Positions 23,801 to 36,400 of a stretch of DNA of 64,000 bases are shown here, piece after piece. The stretch is from NCBI RefSeq assembly GCF_022539315.1, contig NC_066327.1:15834834-15898833 (forward strand), read 5' to 3'. The notes below the pieces were generated by a model that searched no databases, was not told the origin of the DNA, and worked only from the letters and a program-made list of their open reading frames with translations. Position numbers and translations under genes: made by a program. This DNA comes from Serinus canaria (lineage: Eukaryota; Chordata; Aves; Passeriformes; Fringillidae). Positions within the stretch are counted from its first letter, which is position 1, and every line of letters begins with the position of its first letter.

Positions 23801-26800
23801 CAAAGCAGTGGGAAGACCATCTATACATAAAAAGTGAATTTTGGTTATGGAAGGCCACTGAGAGCCCAAGATCAAGACTGCAGAGATGATTTTCTCTCTC
23901 AGGGCTCTTCCCAGCCCTGCAGGATTGCACTGAATTTCTTGGGTTCAACATAAAACCAAAAACTGAGCCTTAATTTCTTCACCAGCTGTTGGCTTCTGCA
24001 CGGCCATTCCCAGGAGCAGCAGATGCACTGTGGATCCCAGGTTAGCCCAGCTGAGAGCAGCCAGAGCAGCTCCAGAGCACTGTATTGTTTGGACTCTGAT
24101 TGTGGAATCACTCTCTGTGCAGTCTGTGGGTGGTGACTCGGGTGCTATAATTACCACTCTAATTACATTGGCACGTTTCCTTCTTGGCGAGCCCCATGGA
24201 ATTACAGTCCCGTTACCTGACCTGGCTTTCTGATAGTCCTACCACAGTGGGCTGGAGCATTTTACTTTTGGTCTGGCCACAAGCTGGTAGGCTTAGTGTC
24301 ACTTGGAAGGCCAGGAATGCCAAAGTAGGTTGGTTTTCTTTTCCTGGAGCAAAAAAAAAAAACTGTTGTCAAGGTCCGCTTTGACTGCAAGTTTTACTTG
24401 TGGCTCCTTCATGAGGTGAGGAGGAGGAGGAATGGAGGAAGCAGAGCACTGGAAGGATCTGGTACTTCAGAGTAGAAGGGAGTAGCAAATCCTGCCTATC
24501 TTTAACTTCTGCCTGGTGTAACTGCATTCACAAACACACAAAAACTGGGTGTGTCTGACAAATATGTCACCTGGGACACTGGACCAAATTGTTTGCCCTG
24601 GACTTTGGCATTAATGTCATAGCAGTGATTCTCATCTCTCCTGCAGATACTGCTTCAGGATTTGGGGGGTTCAAAAACTCAAAACCATCCTGTGTGGCAC
24701 ATGGGAGCCAGCCCACCTCTGGATTGGATGCTGCCCATTACTGAGCCCAGGTTAACCTTCAATCACATCAAACAAAGAGAATGCCTCATGTGCCATGGGT
24801 GGGGGACCCAGAAAATGCTGTTTTGTTCTCTCCTTTCCCAAAATCAAACAGGGTTTCTGCAGAAGAGCTGTGAGGAGTTTCCATGCTCCTCCAAGCTGGA
24901 TCCCACCCTGCAGCCCTGGTTTGGGAGCCAGAGCTGTGTCCCAGCAGGCCGTGGTCTGGATGAAACCAGAGACTCCACTGCAAATCTTTTGCAGATCCTT
25001 CTTTCCTTTACAGCACTCAGGGGGATTCGGTTTTGGTGACTTTGCTGAACAATTCTCTAAATCAAAGCTGCTTCTTGAAACTCTCAATTATTTTTTTTCG
25101 GATGGATTTTTCTCCCTGCTGATTTGGAGCCAACCTGGGCATAGGGGTGTTACAGGACGTCCAGCACTCCTCTGAGTCAGGCTGCAGCTGCCTGAGGTAG
25201 CCACTTCACTCGGGGAAATTATTTGAGGTTTTCTGAGAGCCTCTTGACAGTAGGTAAACATTGTTTCAGCTCATGGGAGTGCCAGCTAGAAGGCTCCATA
25301 ACCTGAATGACATGCAATGTCATAAAAACTCCTGCTAAAACTCACTCTGTCCGTGCAGGATGTGATTCTGTTGTCAGGGTCTGTCATTTCAGCCATCCCT
25401 GAGCAGCTCATCTGCATAAGAACTGGCAAGCTGGAGATGGCCTACAAGCATCTCCTAGCAGGAGACCCTTCCATGGATTATTTTAGCTAAGAATGTAACT
25501 CCCCACGTCTTGCAGATCTCTTCCCTGTTCTCTCAGGGCAGAAAAACAAAAAACGTACTACTGTGAGAAAAAAGGGAGAAATGGATGAGTTTTTGGCCAA
25601 AGCTCTTCTGTGGTGACTAAGCAGATTGCAGTCTGATATGTCTCAGTCTGAACAGCCCCATTTTGATGAGCCTGTCATGCATAATTACCAACAGAACTTC
25701 CAGGTTTTCTTTAGCTCGTGCAGTAGTCCCAGAAATCCTGACTGTTGGGCATTATCTGCCTTATATGAGCTGTAATCTCATCACATTTTTGTTTATATCC
25801 ACCAGTAATAGAAAACATGCATATCTTCAGTTTGACTTTAAGAATAAAGTAAATATATAATTCTGGCAAATTGTTTGGAATTATAGTTTAACAGCATCTG
25901 GTTCAGATATTCTGTAGTAAATTGTTGGCACAGGCATTGCCACATTTTTATTATTATTATTATTATTATTATTTGAACCAAAATGTTCTCAGAAACATGT
26001 GGTTTTGGTCCAACTTCCATGTAATCCGTTTTATGATAGCCACAAAGCTGACAAAGTTTGAAACTTAAACTACCTGGGCAGAAGGGATTGTTTCTGGACA
26101 CTCATTACACAGCTGATTAACTGAGGAATAAGCAATTCTGGCATGTAACCCGGTGTGTCAGTTGTTTTGGCTTTTTGTCTCAAGGAGTTGTCTTTCTTGA
26201 AATACCTCCCCAGGTACAATGTGTACATTCCACCCTGTTTTGCTCACAAATTACATACCTGTCTTTTATGTCAAGTCCAATAGAGCTGCACCAGGTCTTC
26301 TTATTCCACATTAAAAGTAACCAATTACTTGAGTAAATACCTGTTTTAAAAATATCTCAGAGTGGTTTCCTGTCGCTCTAAATACTGAAATATTCAGCAG
26401 CATTTCTGACTCTTATAAATCTTTCCAATGGTTCATATTTTATCAAAGAAGCCACATCAGCTTTAAACCTGTGCAGAACTCATTGAGAACATTTCTCAGA
26501 TACATGATTTTTACACAAGTAATCAGGAAGAGAATATGTGTCATTTTTAATATAATTAGCTGTGGCTTTTCTTGCATTTCATTTTCTGTGACTTTATTGT
26601 CAACTTCTGCTCGTTCCTCATAAAAACTAGTTACCAGAAATTCAAAATCGATGATGAGAGGGGAAAAGTGGCTTAAAATACAACCCTTTGAAGCCTCCCA
26701 ACAGACCTACATTTACTGAGCCTAACAGGTTCTCCAGTGTCGAATCCCATTTCAGTCACTGTCAGCAGCTTTATTCGCACCATCCGAGAACCAGCTAGTG

Positions 26801-28880
26801 GGAATTAAATCAACATGTTCCCAGAGCAGGTCCCACACCAGGAGGAACCAAGTCCAAGAGGCAGCTTCCCCCCATCTCCTGACCACGTTCCCAGCAGGGC
26901 TTTGCAGCTCTGGGCTGGCCTCGTAATGATGTGTCATTTGCAAGTCAGCACCTTGCGCTAAGCCTCGAGGTGGGAAAATTACCCAGGAGAAGAGGCAACA
27001 CTAAATTCCCCTGTCTTGCTTATTTTCCTCGAGTCTGATGAAATCCCACTGCGCTGCTGGGGCTGCACAGCACAGCTCCCTCTAACTCTTAGTGTGAAAT
27101 GTGTTTAGTCACAGATAGAAAGCCCAGAACGCAGACCTTGGCACACCTTCCCCACAGCATCCTCTTCCCTTTTGAAGTCATCTCTGTCCTTCAGAAGTGG
27201 GTGTGCTTGCTCTCTTCCCTGTGTGCTGGAGCCTCTTGCACAGCATTCCTCAGCCTTCACCTGCCTGCAACGGCCTTGCAGGGACACAGCCCTCTTAATA
27301 GTCATGAGGGCAGCTCATCTCCCCAAAGACGCCAAACAATTAAATGCTTCCCATTTCAAGGCAGTTGCAAAACGCTCGTGCCACTGCTTGATCATATGAA
27401 GCCTCAATCGAGTTATGAAACCCTCTTAAAAAGAAAAGCCTGTGTATGTTAACTAAAGGCAGCTCAGAGTGTGTGCCTGAAAGCCAACAGGTGTTCAGAA
27501 CTTCTGGAAGGAGTTATGATCCTCCCCGAGTGCTAGTGCTCAAGTGTGTCCTCAAACGCCTCGCAGCAGGGCACCATCCTGCAGTCCTGTGTTGGAGCAA
27601 AGCTGCAGTGCCTTTGGGATTCAGGCATCCCTGGAAACCAGCCCCATAATCACTGGAATTGGTAACTATTCTATAAAATCACCTGGCAGCCCATCATGCT
27701 GCCAGGGAGCGAGTTACACCGCGCTCCGAGAGACGGCAGATTTGCTGGAGCATGACCTGTGGATCCCTCACAGCACTCACCCCCAGAGTGCAGCCCTGAC
27801 TCCCTAAGGAAGGGCTGGATGGCACCAGGTCCTCTAAGCCCAGGAGCACCCTGAGGAGTGACCTGGAGAGAGAGAAAAGCAGGGAAATCCTGCAGCTCTG
27901 AGTGCCACCAGTGCCCAGCTCTGCTGAGCAGGAGGAGATGGGAAATGCTCAACGTGCTGGCAGCCAGCAGATTTCTCCCCCAAAGTGACACGAGGAGGGG
28001 CTATTTAGGCACGGTTTTGGTAAGGGAAAGATGTTAAAATAACCTGGATTGCAGTGATTAATACAATATGGGCTGAAAAGGAGCAGCCCACTAAGGCAGC
28101 CAGGGCTGCAGGGTTCGAGGGACACACTCTGAGAAATCAGGAGACCTGACTAAGGAATCAAGAAGAGGGAGGAACATGGGGTCTGGAGGATGGAGTCTGC
28201 ACAGAATTCAAAAGCCAAAAGGATAAGACACATCCAAAAATTGTAACTTTAAAAAGAGGAAGAAAGATTGTTGAGGAGTGGCTGCAGGGGAACATGAGAC
28301 TGAAAGCAGCAGGGAAACAGCATTACGAGAAAGCATCATTTGCCAGGCACCAGGAAAAAAAAATTATAGAAATATAATACAAACTTGCTGGTTAGAAGCA
28401 GTGCATTGGCTGTTATCTCCTGCAACAGAGAAAAACTGCCATCCCTTAAATTCTCCTGCCTGAGTTCAACTCATTCAGCCCCCAGTCTTTCAACGCTCGA
28501 GCTAAGTTAGACCTAGCAAAGGCAATTAAATAGCAAAACTCTTCAGCAGTATAAATAGTAAGAGAACAAGGACAAAAGAAGGGCCAGGCACTCCGGGTGA
28601 GGTATAAATGAAGAAGAAAAACCTATTCCTTTAATAGCCCTGCCGTCAGAAAGGGCAGAGCCCATCCCAGGGGCATGGGGCTTTGCAGCCATCCTCCCTG
28701 GCACAGCCAGTTCCTTAGAGGAAAGCTGCAAGTTGCAGTTCCGAAGGCAGCAGCATGTTGATAAAAGGGAATTTCCACACGAGCTTGGCACCGCCGTTAA
28801 GAATTTCAACCTTAAAAAAGACGCTGCGATGTCAAACCCTCCGCAAGGATTTAAAAAAAAAAAAATAAAACTTCGCAGGG
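20803..28880. other. Upstream intergenic DNA, no gene seen
   Basis: About 8 kb lead up to the STC2 CpG island. No exon, RNA gene or intact mobile element is supportable. The 25.2-26.7 kb part is AT-rich unique sequence interrupted by a (TTA)n microsatellite. Distal STC2 regulatory elements could lie here, but the sequence alone does not pick them out. Confidence 0.5.
25947..25974. repeat. (TTA)n trinucleotide microsatellite
   Basis: About nine perfect TTA units. Confidence 0.95.
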
Positions 28881-29354
28881 CTCAGCCCCGGCACACAAAC
28901 CCCGTGGGCCTGAGACAAAACCGGGGGAGGCCGGGGCTGCCTGGGGGCTGCGAGGGGGTGTCAGGACGTGCCTGCTGGTGCGTAGCCGTGGAGCCATGGT
29001 CCTGCGGCGCGGTGTCACGTCCCGCCGAGGAGACCCTTGCTCGGGGAGGTGTGAGTGGATTTCCTCAAGTGCATTTTGACAGCTGTGAGGAAGCGGGCGG
29101 CAGCAGCAGCTGGAGACATTCCTAGCTGCGCCCCCCCGGCGGGACCCCCGCCCCCGGCACGGCACAGCGCGCCCCGGCACTGCCGGGGGCTCGGGGGCTG
29201 CAGGGGAGGGGGCGGCAGGAGCGCATGGGGCCGGCGGGGTCTGATGAAACATCTGATGTGCATTACGGCAGGGCAAGGGGAGACACGCTCGCCCCTTCCC
29301 AGCTAGCGCGGCACTTCTCATCACCTGCTACGGATTTTCCTACGTCGTGCTGTG

Positions 29355-29380
29355 GTGTGTGTGTGTGTGTGTGTGTGTGT
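29355..29380. repeat. (GT)13 dinucleotide microsatellite
   Basis: A perfect GT run inside the CpG island, about 0.95 kb upstream of the STC2 start codon. It can adopt Z-DNA, but no effect can be inferred from sequence. Confidence 0.97.
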
Positions 29381-29889
29381 CCCCCACCTCGCTCCAGCTA
29401 CCGGACAAAAGGGAGCAGCCCGAACCTGCTGGGGGGGGGTCGCAAGGGTGATGCTCTCCCCACGGTCAGAGTGGGGTTTTCCCCCGGGAAAGCAGCGCTC
29501 GTCCCTGTTCGCCCATCCGGGTGTGCACCCAGGGTACCACTTTCCCCCCTCAAGTGATGTATTTGGCCCAAACACCCTCGCAGCAAGCAGGATTCAAAAT
29601 CCCAGAGTGGGGGGGGTGAAACCGAGGGAGTGGAAGGTTTCCAAGAAAGTCATTGCAATAGCTGCTTCGGAAAGGGAATTTTTTTTTTCTTTGAAATCAA
29701 GTCTTGCCATGAGGCGGCAGTGCCGCAGGACGGCCGGCGCTGGCAGCCGGCTCCGGGTACGGGCACCCCGCTGCTCCTCGCGCAAGGCCAGGGCTGCTGG
29801 AGCGCCCCGAAGTTGCCCACGGAGGGCGCGGGGGAACCGGCCGCTGGCTGCCGCCTCCCTTCCAGGCGTGTCAAAATCCCGCTCTTTCA

Positions 29890-29929
29890 CCTTTTTTTTT
29901 TTTTTTTTTAAATATATTATTTATTTTTT
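29890..29929. repeat. T-rich tract upstream of promoter
   Basis: A run of about 19 T followed by AT-rich sequence forms an abrupt low-GC gap within the CpG island. It may exclude nucleosomes. Confidence 0.7.
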
Positions 29930-29997
29930 CCTGCTATCCCTCCTCCCGCCCCGGCGGGTGCCGCTGCCCCCCGCACCCCCATCCCCCGGCGCGGCGC

Positions 29998-30308
29998 GGG
30001 TGGGGCGGGGGGCGGGCGGCTGCAACCTGCCGGCGGGGCAGGGCCGGCCCCCGGCGGGCGGGCGGAGCGGGGCGGCGGCTGCCATTGGCCGCGGCGCGGA
30101 GCGACACCTGCTCGGCTCCCTCATGCGAGTGACACCGGGGCTCGGCGGGGATATTTGAGGCTCCCTCCGGCGCCGCCGCCGCCACTCCGCGCTCGCCGCC
30201 GCGCCGGGCACATGCGGTTCGCGGGGCCGCGGCGAGCAGCGCGCTGGGCCCGGGTGCGGCACCCCGCGGGGGAGGACGCGGCGGCGGCGGCGGGGGGAAG
30301 GCGCGACC
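29998..30308 (+). promoter_or_regulatory. STC2: STC2 core promoter / 5' UTR region
   Basis: This is the most GC-rich part of the island, directly before the STC2 start codon. It contains GGGGCGGGG Sp1/KLF-type boxes (30002-30012) that also form a four-run G-quadruplex motif. An inverted CCAAT box (ATTGG, 30084-30088) is flanked by GCCATTGGCC. No clear TATA box is present; GATATTTGA at 30150 is AT-rich but weak. The transcription start cannot be set from sequence and probably lies between the CCAAT box and the ATG at 30309. At least one upstream ATG (30212) precedes the main start. Confidence 0.65.
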
Positions 30309-30397
30309 ATGTGCGCGGAGCTCGGCGGAAAGCTGGTGGCCCCGGCGCTGCTGCTGGCCCTACTGCTGGCCAGCGCCCGGGCGGCCGCGGGCACTGA
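30212..30397 (+). CDS. Upstream ORF overlapping the STC2 start (61 codons)
   Basis: An ATG at 30212 lies 97 bp before the STC2 ATG in a different frame. It stays open to a TGA at 30395-30397, so the frame overlaps the first 89 bases of STC2 coding sequence. Its initiation context is poor (C at -3, C at +4). The STC2 ATG has A at -3. The translation is rich in Arg, Ala and Gly and resembles nothing known, so any role would come from regulating start choice. It matters only if transcription begins upstream of 30212, which is likely but unproven. A shorter 11-codon upstream frame at 30123-30158 would count only for a more distal start. Confidence 0.45.
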   Translation: MRFAGPRRAARWARVRHPAGEDAAAAAGGRRDHVRGARRKAGGPGAAAGPTAGQRPGGRGH

Positions 30398-30471
30398 GGC
30401 CACGCACCCTCCGGAGGGGCCGCAGGACAGGACCCCGCAGCAGAAGGGGCGCCTGTCCCTGCAGAACACAG
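30309..30471 (+). CDS. STC2: STC2 coding exon 1
   Basis: Codes residues 1-54 plus the first base of codon 55: the signal peptide and the N-terminal PPEGPQDR..QQKGRLSLQNT segment. The exon ends ...AACACAG before GTACGG, a good donor. Junction phase is 1. The start ATG has A at -3. Confidence 0.97.
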
Positions 30472-33400
30472 GTACGGCGGGGGGGCACCGGGCTGGCCTC
30501 TGCGTGTCCCCCTCCCCTCGCTGCTGCTGCTGCTTCTGCTGCTGCAGCCGCGTCGAGTTATGACAGGCGTTTTATTTCGCTGTCCGACTGTCAGGCGTAA
30601 ATCATCGCAGGAAATCGGAGCTCGCTCCTAATTACCTTTAAAGCCCGGCTCTGCCAAGCACGTGTTGCCCGTGCCCAGCCGCGGCCCCGCGCCCGGCTCG
30701 CAGCGCGGCCGGAGCCCCGCGGAGATGCTGCGAGCCCGGCGAGGAGAAAGTTTCTCGGCGCGGCGTTGGGAAGCGGGTGGAGAGCCGGGGGCAGCCGGGA
30801 GGGTCCGGGGATGACCGGGGCTCTGCCTCCGCCGGAGGGAGCCGGGCAATGATGCAACGGGCCGGGGGTTTCTCTCCTCCTCTCCCGCCCCTCGCGCTCC
30901 CTCCCCCGGGCATTATCTGCCTAGGAAGAGAGAGTTGGGGCGTGCACTTGGCTGGATCGCTTCCCAGGCGTGCAAAGAGAGAGCGCGGGATCCAGACGCT
31001 TCCCTTCCCCCCCTCCTTCATCCCGCCCCCCCCCTCCCTTTCCCCCCCCCCCTTTTTTTTTTTTTTTTTTTTTTAACACTCTCCGTGCTGCGAGACGTGT
31101 TTAAACACACACGAGCAGGAATGCACGGATGCCCATTAGGGACTGCCACATGTGAATCACGGCACTGTGCAGTTCTCAGCACGCTGGAGCCAGGACATGT
31201 GATCCGGCAAAGGGTTTGCATCCGGATGCCAACACAAGCACCAGAGCCGCGCTCCCGGCCCCGAGCGCGCCCGGCTCCGCGCTCCGCAGCGCTCCACAAA
31301 GGGCTCCAGTGCCCCTTCCCCCCCAGCCCGGTGCGGCTGGGTTTGCGCAGCTTTCCCTCTGTGCCTCAGACAACCCCTGGATCCCACCCCTGTGCCACCC
31401 CCAGATGCACTTCAGGGCAGGTAGAAGGGGAAAAAAAAAAAAAAAAAGAAAAGAAAGGTGGGGGGAGAAAAAAAGACAAAGTGCGGCGGCATGATTCGGG
31501 TTTGGGCTGGTGGCGGGGGGGTCGTGAGAACTCCGGCAGGCTCCGCGTTTCCATCCGCGGCTCCTCGCTCTGCCTTGCAGCGGGTGGAAATTAGACCGAA
31601 AGTTGCTGTAAAGACTTGCAAATGGACCGCATGGCAGAGGGGGAGGCTGGGGATGGCTGAAACACGCTGCGGTTCCAGGGGGATTAGGCTGGCTCCCAAG
31701 GGCGAACTTTAATTAAAGGTACCACAGGGCACAGAGTACGGGAATTCTTAGCATCCTCAGTTCTGGTCTAAAAGCTGCCCCTGTTTAACTTTATCCCCAG
31801 GCTTTTTGAGCAACCACCTTCCCTCTGGCAGTACTACTACATCAATTTTTTTTAAAGGACCAGAAGCTGTCATGTTGGGAATTAGATTTTTGGGTTGGTG
31901 GGGGTGGTTTAGTTTTGGGTTTGTTTTTTTTTTTTTTTTTTGAAAGTGAGTATTAGACAGCATTTTTTTCAGTATTACATAACATCTGAAAGGGCAGAAT
32001 AAACACATATTTAACTGCTAGTTCCAGTACATCTATTTTATGTATTACACATAGAACTATAAATCTTTTCTATTGATTTCTGCATAGATGAGCACACAGT
32101 TGCATTTTTATACAACTCCTGGTGCAAAGGACTTTACCTGTCAGGGGGAGTTTTGCCATTAACTTGAGAGACATCCTGACAGGCAAAACCCAGTGGTCTG
32201 TAAAACACCTTGTGCTAAATGACCAGAATCTTGCTCAAAGTGCCAAAAATGAAAAATTTTGGCTGGCTGGGTCCTGGGCTTCTCGTTTTGGCACTTAAAC
32301 TTGCTGGGGGGGCTTCGCACAAGCCAGAGAGCAAAAAAAATCATGCCTGTCCTTTGCTCCTGAGGAATTCAAGAGCATGAGACAGTTCTCAAGTGAAATT
32401 GCTTGACGTAAGCATAGTGGATTTGGCATTTACTCCTTGGATATCACTTTCATAGCGTAATACACCCAAGTTTTGGCCTAATTCCTGCGAAAAACGGGCA
32501 CGATTAACCATTGTCACGCATTTTTCTCTCAAACTGATGTTGGTAGCAAAACAACTCTTGTCTCTCTACCCGCCACCAGTTCCTGTGAAGAGTTCTCCAG
32601 ATTAACTCTAACCAATCCTCGTTTTAGCTGAAATCCAGCACTGCCTGGTAAATGCTGGCGATGTGGGATGTGGAGTGTTTGAATGCTTTGAGAACAATTC
32701 TTGCGAGATCCGAGGCTTACACGAGATCTGCATGACATTCCTGCACAACGCTGGAAAATTCGATGCCCAGGTAACAGGGGGAGATGTCCTACCTGTCTGC
32801 TTGCTTCTAACACACACTTGGCATGTTCTGCAGCTCCTTAACACATCTTTGCACAAAAAAACTCCCAGAGCTGGTCTACTTGCCGTGATTCACCAATTCA
32901 CTAGGAATTTTGGGGTTGAAAGGTCCAGAATCAGGACCTCAGGACAGTAATAAAGCAGCAAGCTGTCCTAGGGGGCAGGCTGGCTGTAGCTGCAGCTGCC
33001 TGGATCCCTTCCACCTCCTTTACCCAGGATAACTCCAGCAGAACCCTTCATGGAGCCAAACATGGGTTCAAGAAACCTGGGTGGCTTAAGCCTCTACACC
33101 ATCTTTGTCCAGAGCCGACTATGAGGTGCAACTTGGGCTCCCAATTAATTTAGAATTATCTCAGTATTTCCCAACGGGCCGTTACTCAAGGTGGCCCTCA
33201 AGACTGGCCCACAACCAGCCCAGGCAACCTCCTGAAGCTGCTGTACCCAAGCAAGCCTTGGGTTCGAGCGCTGACGTTAAAATACGTTACTTCCATGGTA
33301 TGTGGCATTAAGTTTGTCTCCTTCATTTTCTCCCCAGACCATTTATGCATCATTGAGCCATCCTGTTATTATGTCTTGTAAACCTCCTCTCCCATTTCAG

Positions 33401-36400
33401 AGTGGAGGGAAGGGAACATTCCGACAGGCCAGCGGCATTTGGCCTGACCAGGCAGCTTCCAGAATAACTTGACTAAAAGCACCAGCTACATGGCACTGCT
33501 AAAAGTGTGGCACAAAGTAGAGCTGTCCTCAGGATCCAGCCTGTCCCATGAGGGGTGGTGGGACCACCCAGTAGGGAGCACTTTTTTGGAGAGTTGGAGC
33601 TTTAGGTTCCAATGCTCAAGGATGCACGAAGGGCCTGGCTACTCATTAAAATGGGAATTGCTGCTTTTGTGGGTATCTGGAAACCTTCAGCTTAATTTCC
33701 AAGTGGCTTCCAGAAAACACTCGTTTATTTTTGCACAATATTTCTGGACAGTGGACAGAGGACAGAGTTGACCAAAGGAGTAGGGAAGGAAAGTTGGGAA
33801 GGCAGGGAATGGTGCCTGTGGAGGCTGAGAGCAGCCATTGATGCCAGATGCCCAGATGCTGCTCATCAAACACAGCCTGTCTCACATCCAGGCTGTCCCC
33901 AGTGCAGAGCAGGAGATTTAAACCCCTGGAGCTTTATTTAACATGAAGGTGACTTTAGCCTCTGCTATGACATGGCTTTTCACAGCTCCTCTCTGTATCA
34001 TCCCCAGTTAACTCAAGCTGCATTGAATGACAAGACTAACCCTGTCCATTTTCTGTTCTATGCTCTGAAACCTGAGAATTGATGTCAGTTTGGGTTTATA
34101 TAAGAATTCTCTTTTTCACCCCTATTTGCCTGCTGTGCTGTGTTTGTTCCTGAAGGGAAGGGCAAGGGAGTGCCTTTGGTATGGGAAACATAAAGGGGTG
34201 AAGCAGCTCTTAGATGAGCAAGAAACATTTCTGGCTTGAAACAATTTGGGGACAACATCTGCTTGCAGGTCTGGGTGAATCTTTTTTAGCATCAGTGGAG
34301 CTGGGGCAGTGCACTCTTGGGATAAAGGAGAGCAAGGCTTTGGTCTTCATGGAGCACCTGCTGAAAAGAACCTGAGGCTGATGAAGAGGTGGAGGAATTG
34401 CCTTCCATGGGCCTGTTCTCAGCAAGGCACAGGGAGTCTGAGCAGAGCTGTAGCTGCAGAGTCCAGGAAAAGAGGAAAGGAAGGGATAGGTCTGATGCCC
34501 ACCAAGCAACTGAGTGAAGGAGTCACAGTGGCTAAAGAGATGCTGCTAAAGCAGCTTTCCTCCACCTTATTTTTTAGCTTCTTGGTGTGATTTTCTTAAT
34601 CTCACTTAGAATTCCTTGCAACAGGTGTGAAGACACTGTAGGATTTATATGATGATGATAATGATTATTATTAGTGCTGATTTGAGTCCCTCTCTGAGGA
34701 AGAAAATACTGATGTCTGGGGAATAGGGCAGATGCATACAGATCATGCATACATGTCTCTGAGTTTGTAAACTCATTTTAAAATTTAAAAATACCCCTGC
34801 AGTTACTGAATGGTATCTGCTTGTGGTCCTGAGGAGCTCAGCCATGGCAGGAGGGCCTCTCCTCTCCTGTTGCTCTGCCACCCTGGAAGCAAATTAATCC
34901 AGTAACTCCAGCACTGAATTACTTCAAGTGCTTACTTTTGCTCTTTCCCTCGTTGGGCATTCAGCTGTTGGGGCAGAGAAAAGCTCAGAGTAGCAGTGAG
35001 GAAGCCCTGGGGGTTTCAGATCCACTGGGATAGCAAAGCTGGGTAACTTGGCAGGGTCTTTAAGGGCAGAGAAACAGAGAAGAAGGGGAAAGCCATGAAG
35101 TGATATCCTTAGCACTGTAATAACCCTTGACATTGTCCTGCAGAGAAGCAGCTGGCTGGGCATAAATCAGCTGCTGTGCTTAATGGACAGAAATACAGAC
35201 CTACTCCATTTCTTTCCTTCTCAGGGAAAATCCTTCATTAAAGACGCTCTGAAGTGTAAGGCTCATGCCTTGAGGCATAAATTCAGCTGCATCAGCCGTA
35301 AGTGCCCTGCCATTAAAGAGATGGTGTTCCAGTTACAGCGGGAGTGCTACCTGAAGCATGACCTCTGCTCTGCTGCCAAGGAGAACGTCCAGGTCATTGT
35401 GGAGATGATTCACTTCAAAGACCTGCTGCAGCATGAGTAAGTGCCTCCGTGCTGGTGCAGTCAGAGCGTGGGAGCTCCTTCCAGGAGTGCCAGTGGGCTG
35501 TGCATCTGCCCAAGAGCTGTTTCACCTCCTTCTGGCCTTAAGCACCTCTTGTTTTCCCATGCACACCACCGAGGTAAAGCTCTCTTTGCAGGGCCCCTTG
35601 AGGTTTGTGTACCAGGGGTGAGATGTGGCTGTGGAAGGAGGTGAAATGAGCTGGAGCTGGATGTCCCAGTCCTCTTGGTCCACGGGTGCCTACCATTTCC
35701 AGAGGCATCCCACAACGCTTTTTTTTGTTTTCTGAGCTCAAAGGCATCATTTTGACCTCAGTATCCTGTTAGAGGTGACAACTGGAGAAGGGGGAAGAGG
35801 GTTTATGCAAAGTTGTCAGCAAGATGATAATTTCTTCTTTAAATACATACTTTGAAATGTCTTGTAGTTAATTGTCCCTGAAAGAGCTGCAGTCCCCCAG
35901 GTAATCTCCCATTCATCTTATTCTTTATTAATCTCAGATGCTTTTTAATAAAACATGGGGGTGTACAAAATGAAGGCACAAGTCAGATTTTTGAGGACTT
36001 CATTCCTCTGACTGGGAGCACAGCTGTCCTCCAAGGAATGGCAGGCACAAATCCTACTTGGAATTGATCAAAGCTGCTACATGACAGCAACAAACCAAGC
36101 ACAAGCTGTTTGTACTGACTCTTTGTGCACAAATGCAAAAATCAGAGCCTGTTTTTCTTGCAGGTGAACGTCTCACTCCTGAAACAAGAAGGCTGAGCCA
36201 CAGCCTGGCATCAGGCTCAACCTTAAAGCATCTTCCTACCACACCTCTGTGCCTTGATATTAGCACAGGAACTCAAATCCCAGCAGTCATGAGAGACACA
36301 ATTTTTTGCAGAATCACTTCCTTGGGAATTTTAGCCTTGCATTTTATGTTCCTCATTGCCCAAGGGAGCTCTGATTCCCTTAGTGCTGAAAACCACCCCC

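Larger units (their letters stand above)
28880..31600. promoter_or_regulatory. CpG island at the STC2 5' end
   Basis: GC content and CpG density rise sharply at about 28.9 kb and stay high through exon 1 into intron 1, peaking at 29.7-30.9 kb. The 29.95-30.5 kb segment is dense in CGG, GGGCGG and GCCGCC. This is the usual setting of a broad, TATA-poor vertebrate promoter. Start and end are judged by eye. Confidence 0.85.
30472..32627 (+). other. STC2: STC2 intron 1
   Basis: 2156 bp with a GTACGG donor and a GTTTTAG acceptor. The first kilobase belongs to the CpG island. It holds a CARE motif (30850-30858), a C11/T22 polypyrimidine run (31000-31074) and an A17-containing purine run (31423-31480). 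The second half is AT-rich, with a GT/T-rich low-complexity stretch at about 31880-31942. No alternative exon is supportable. Confidence 0.93.

Noticed and set aside
29352..30158. Open frame of 268 codons across the CpG island
   Set aside because: Length is expected in stop-poor GC-rich DNA. The frame passes through a GT repeat and a T run and has no conserved domain.
30155..30211. Upstream extension of the 30212 frame back to 30155
   Set aside because: The codon at 30155 is TTG, not ATG. The first ATG in that frame is 30212.
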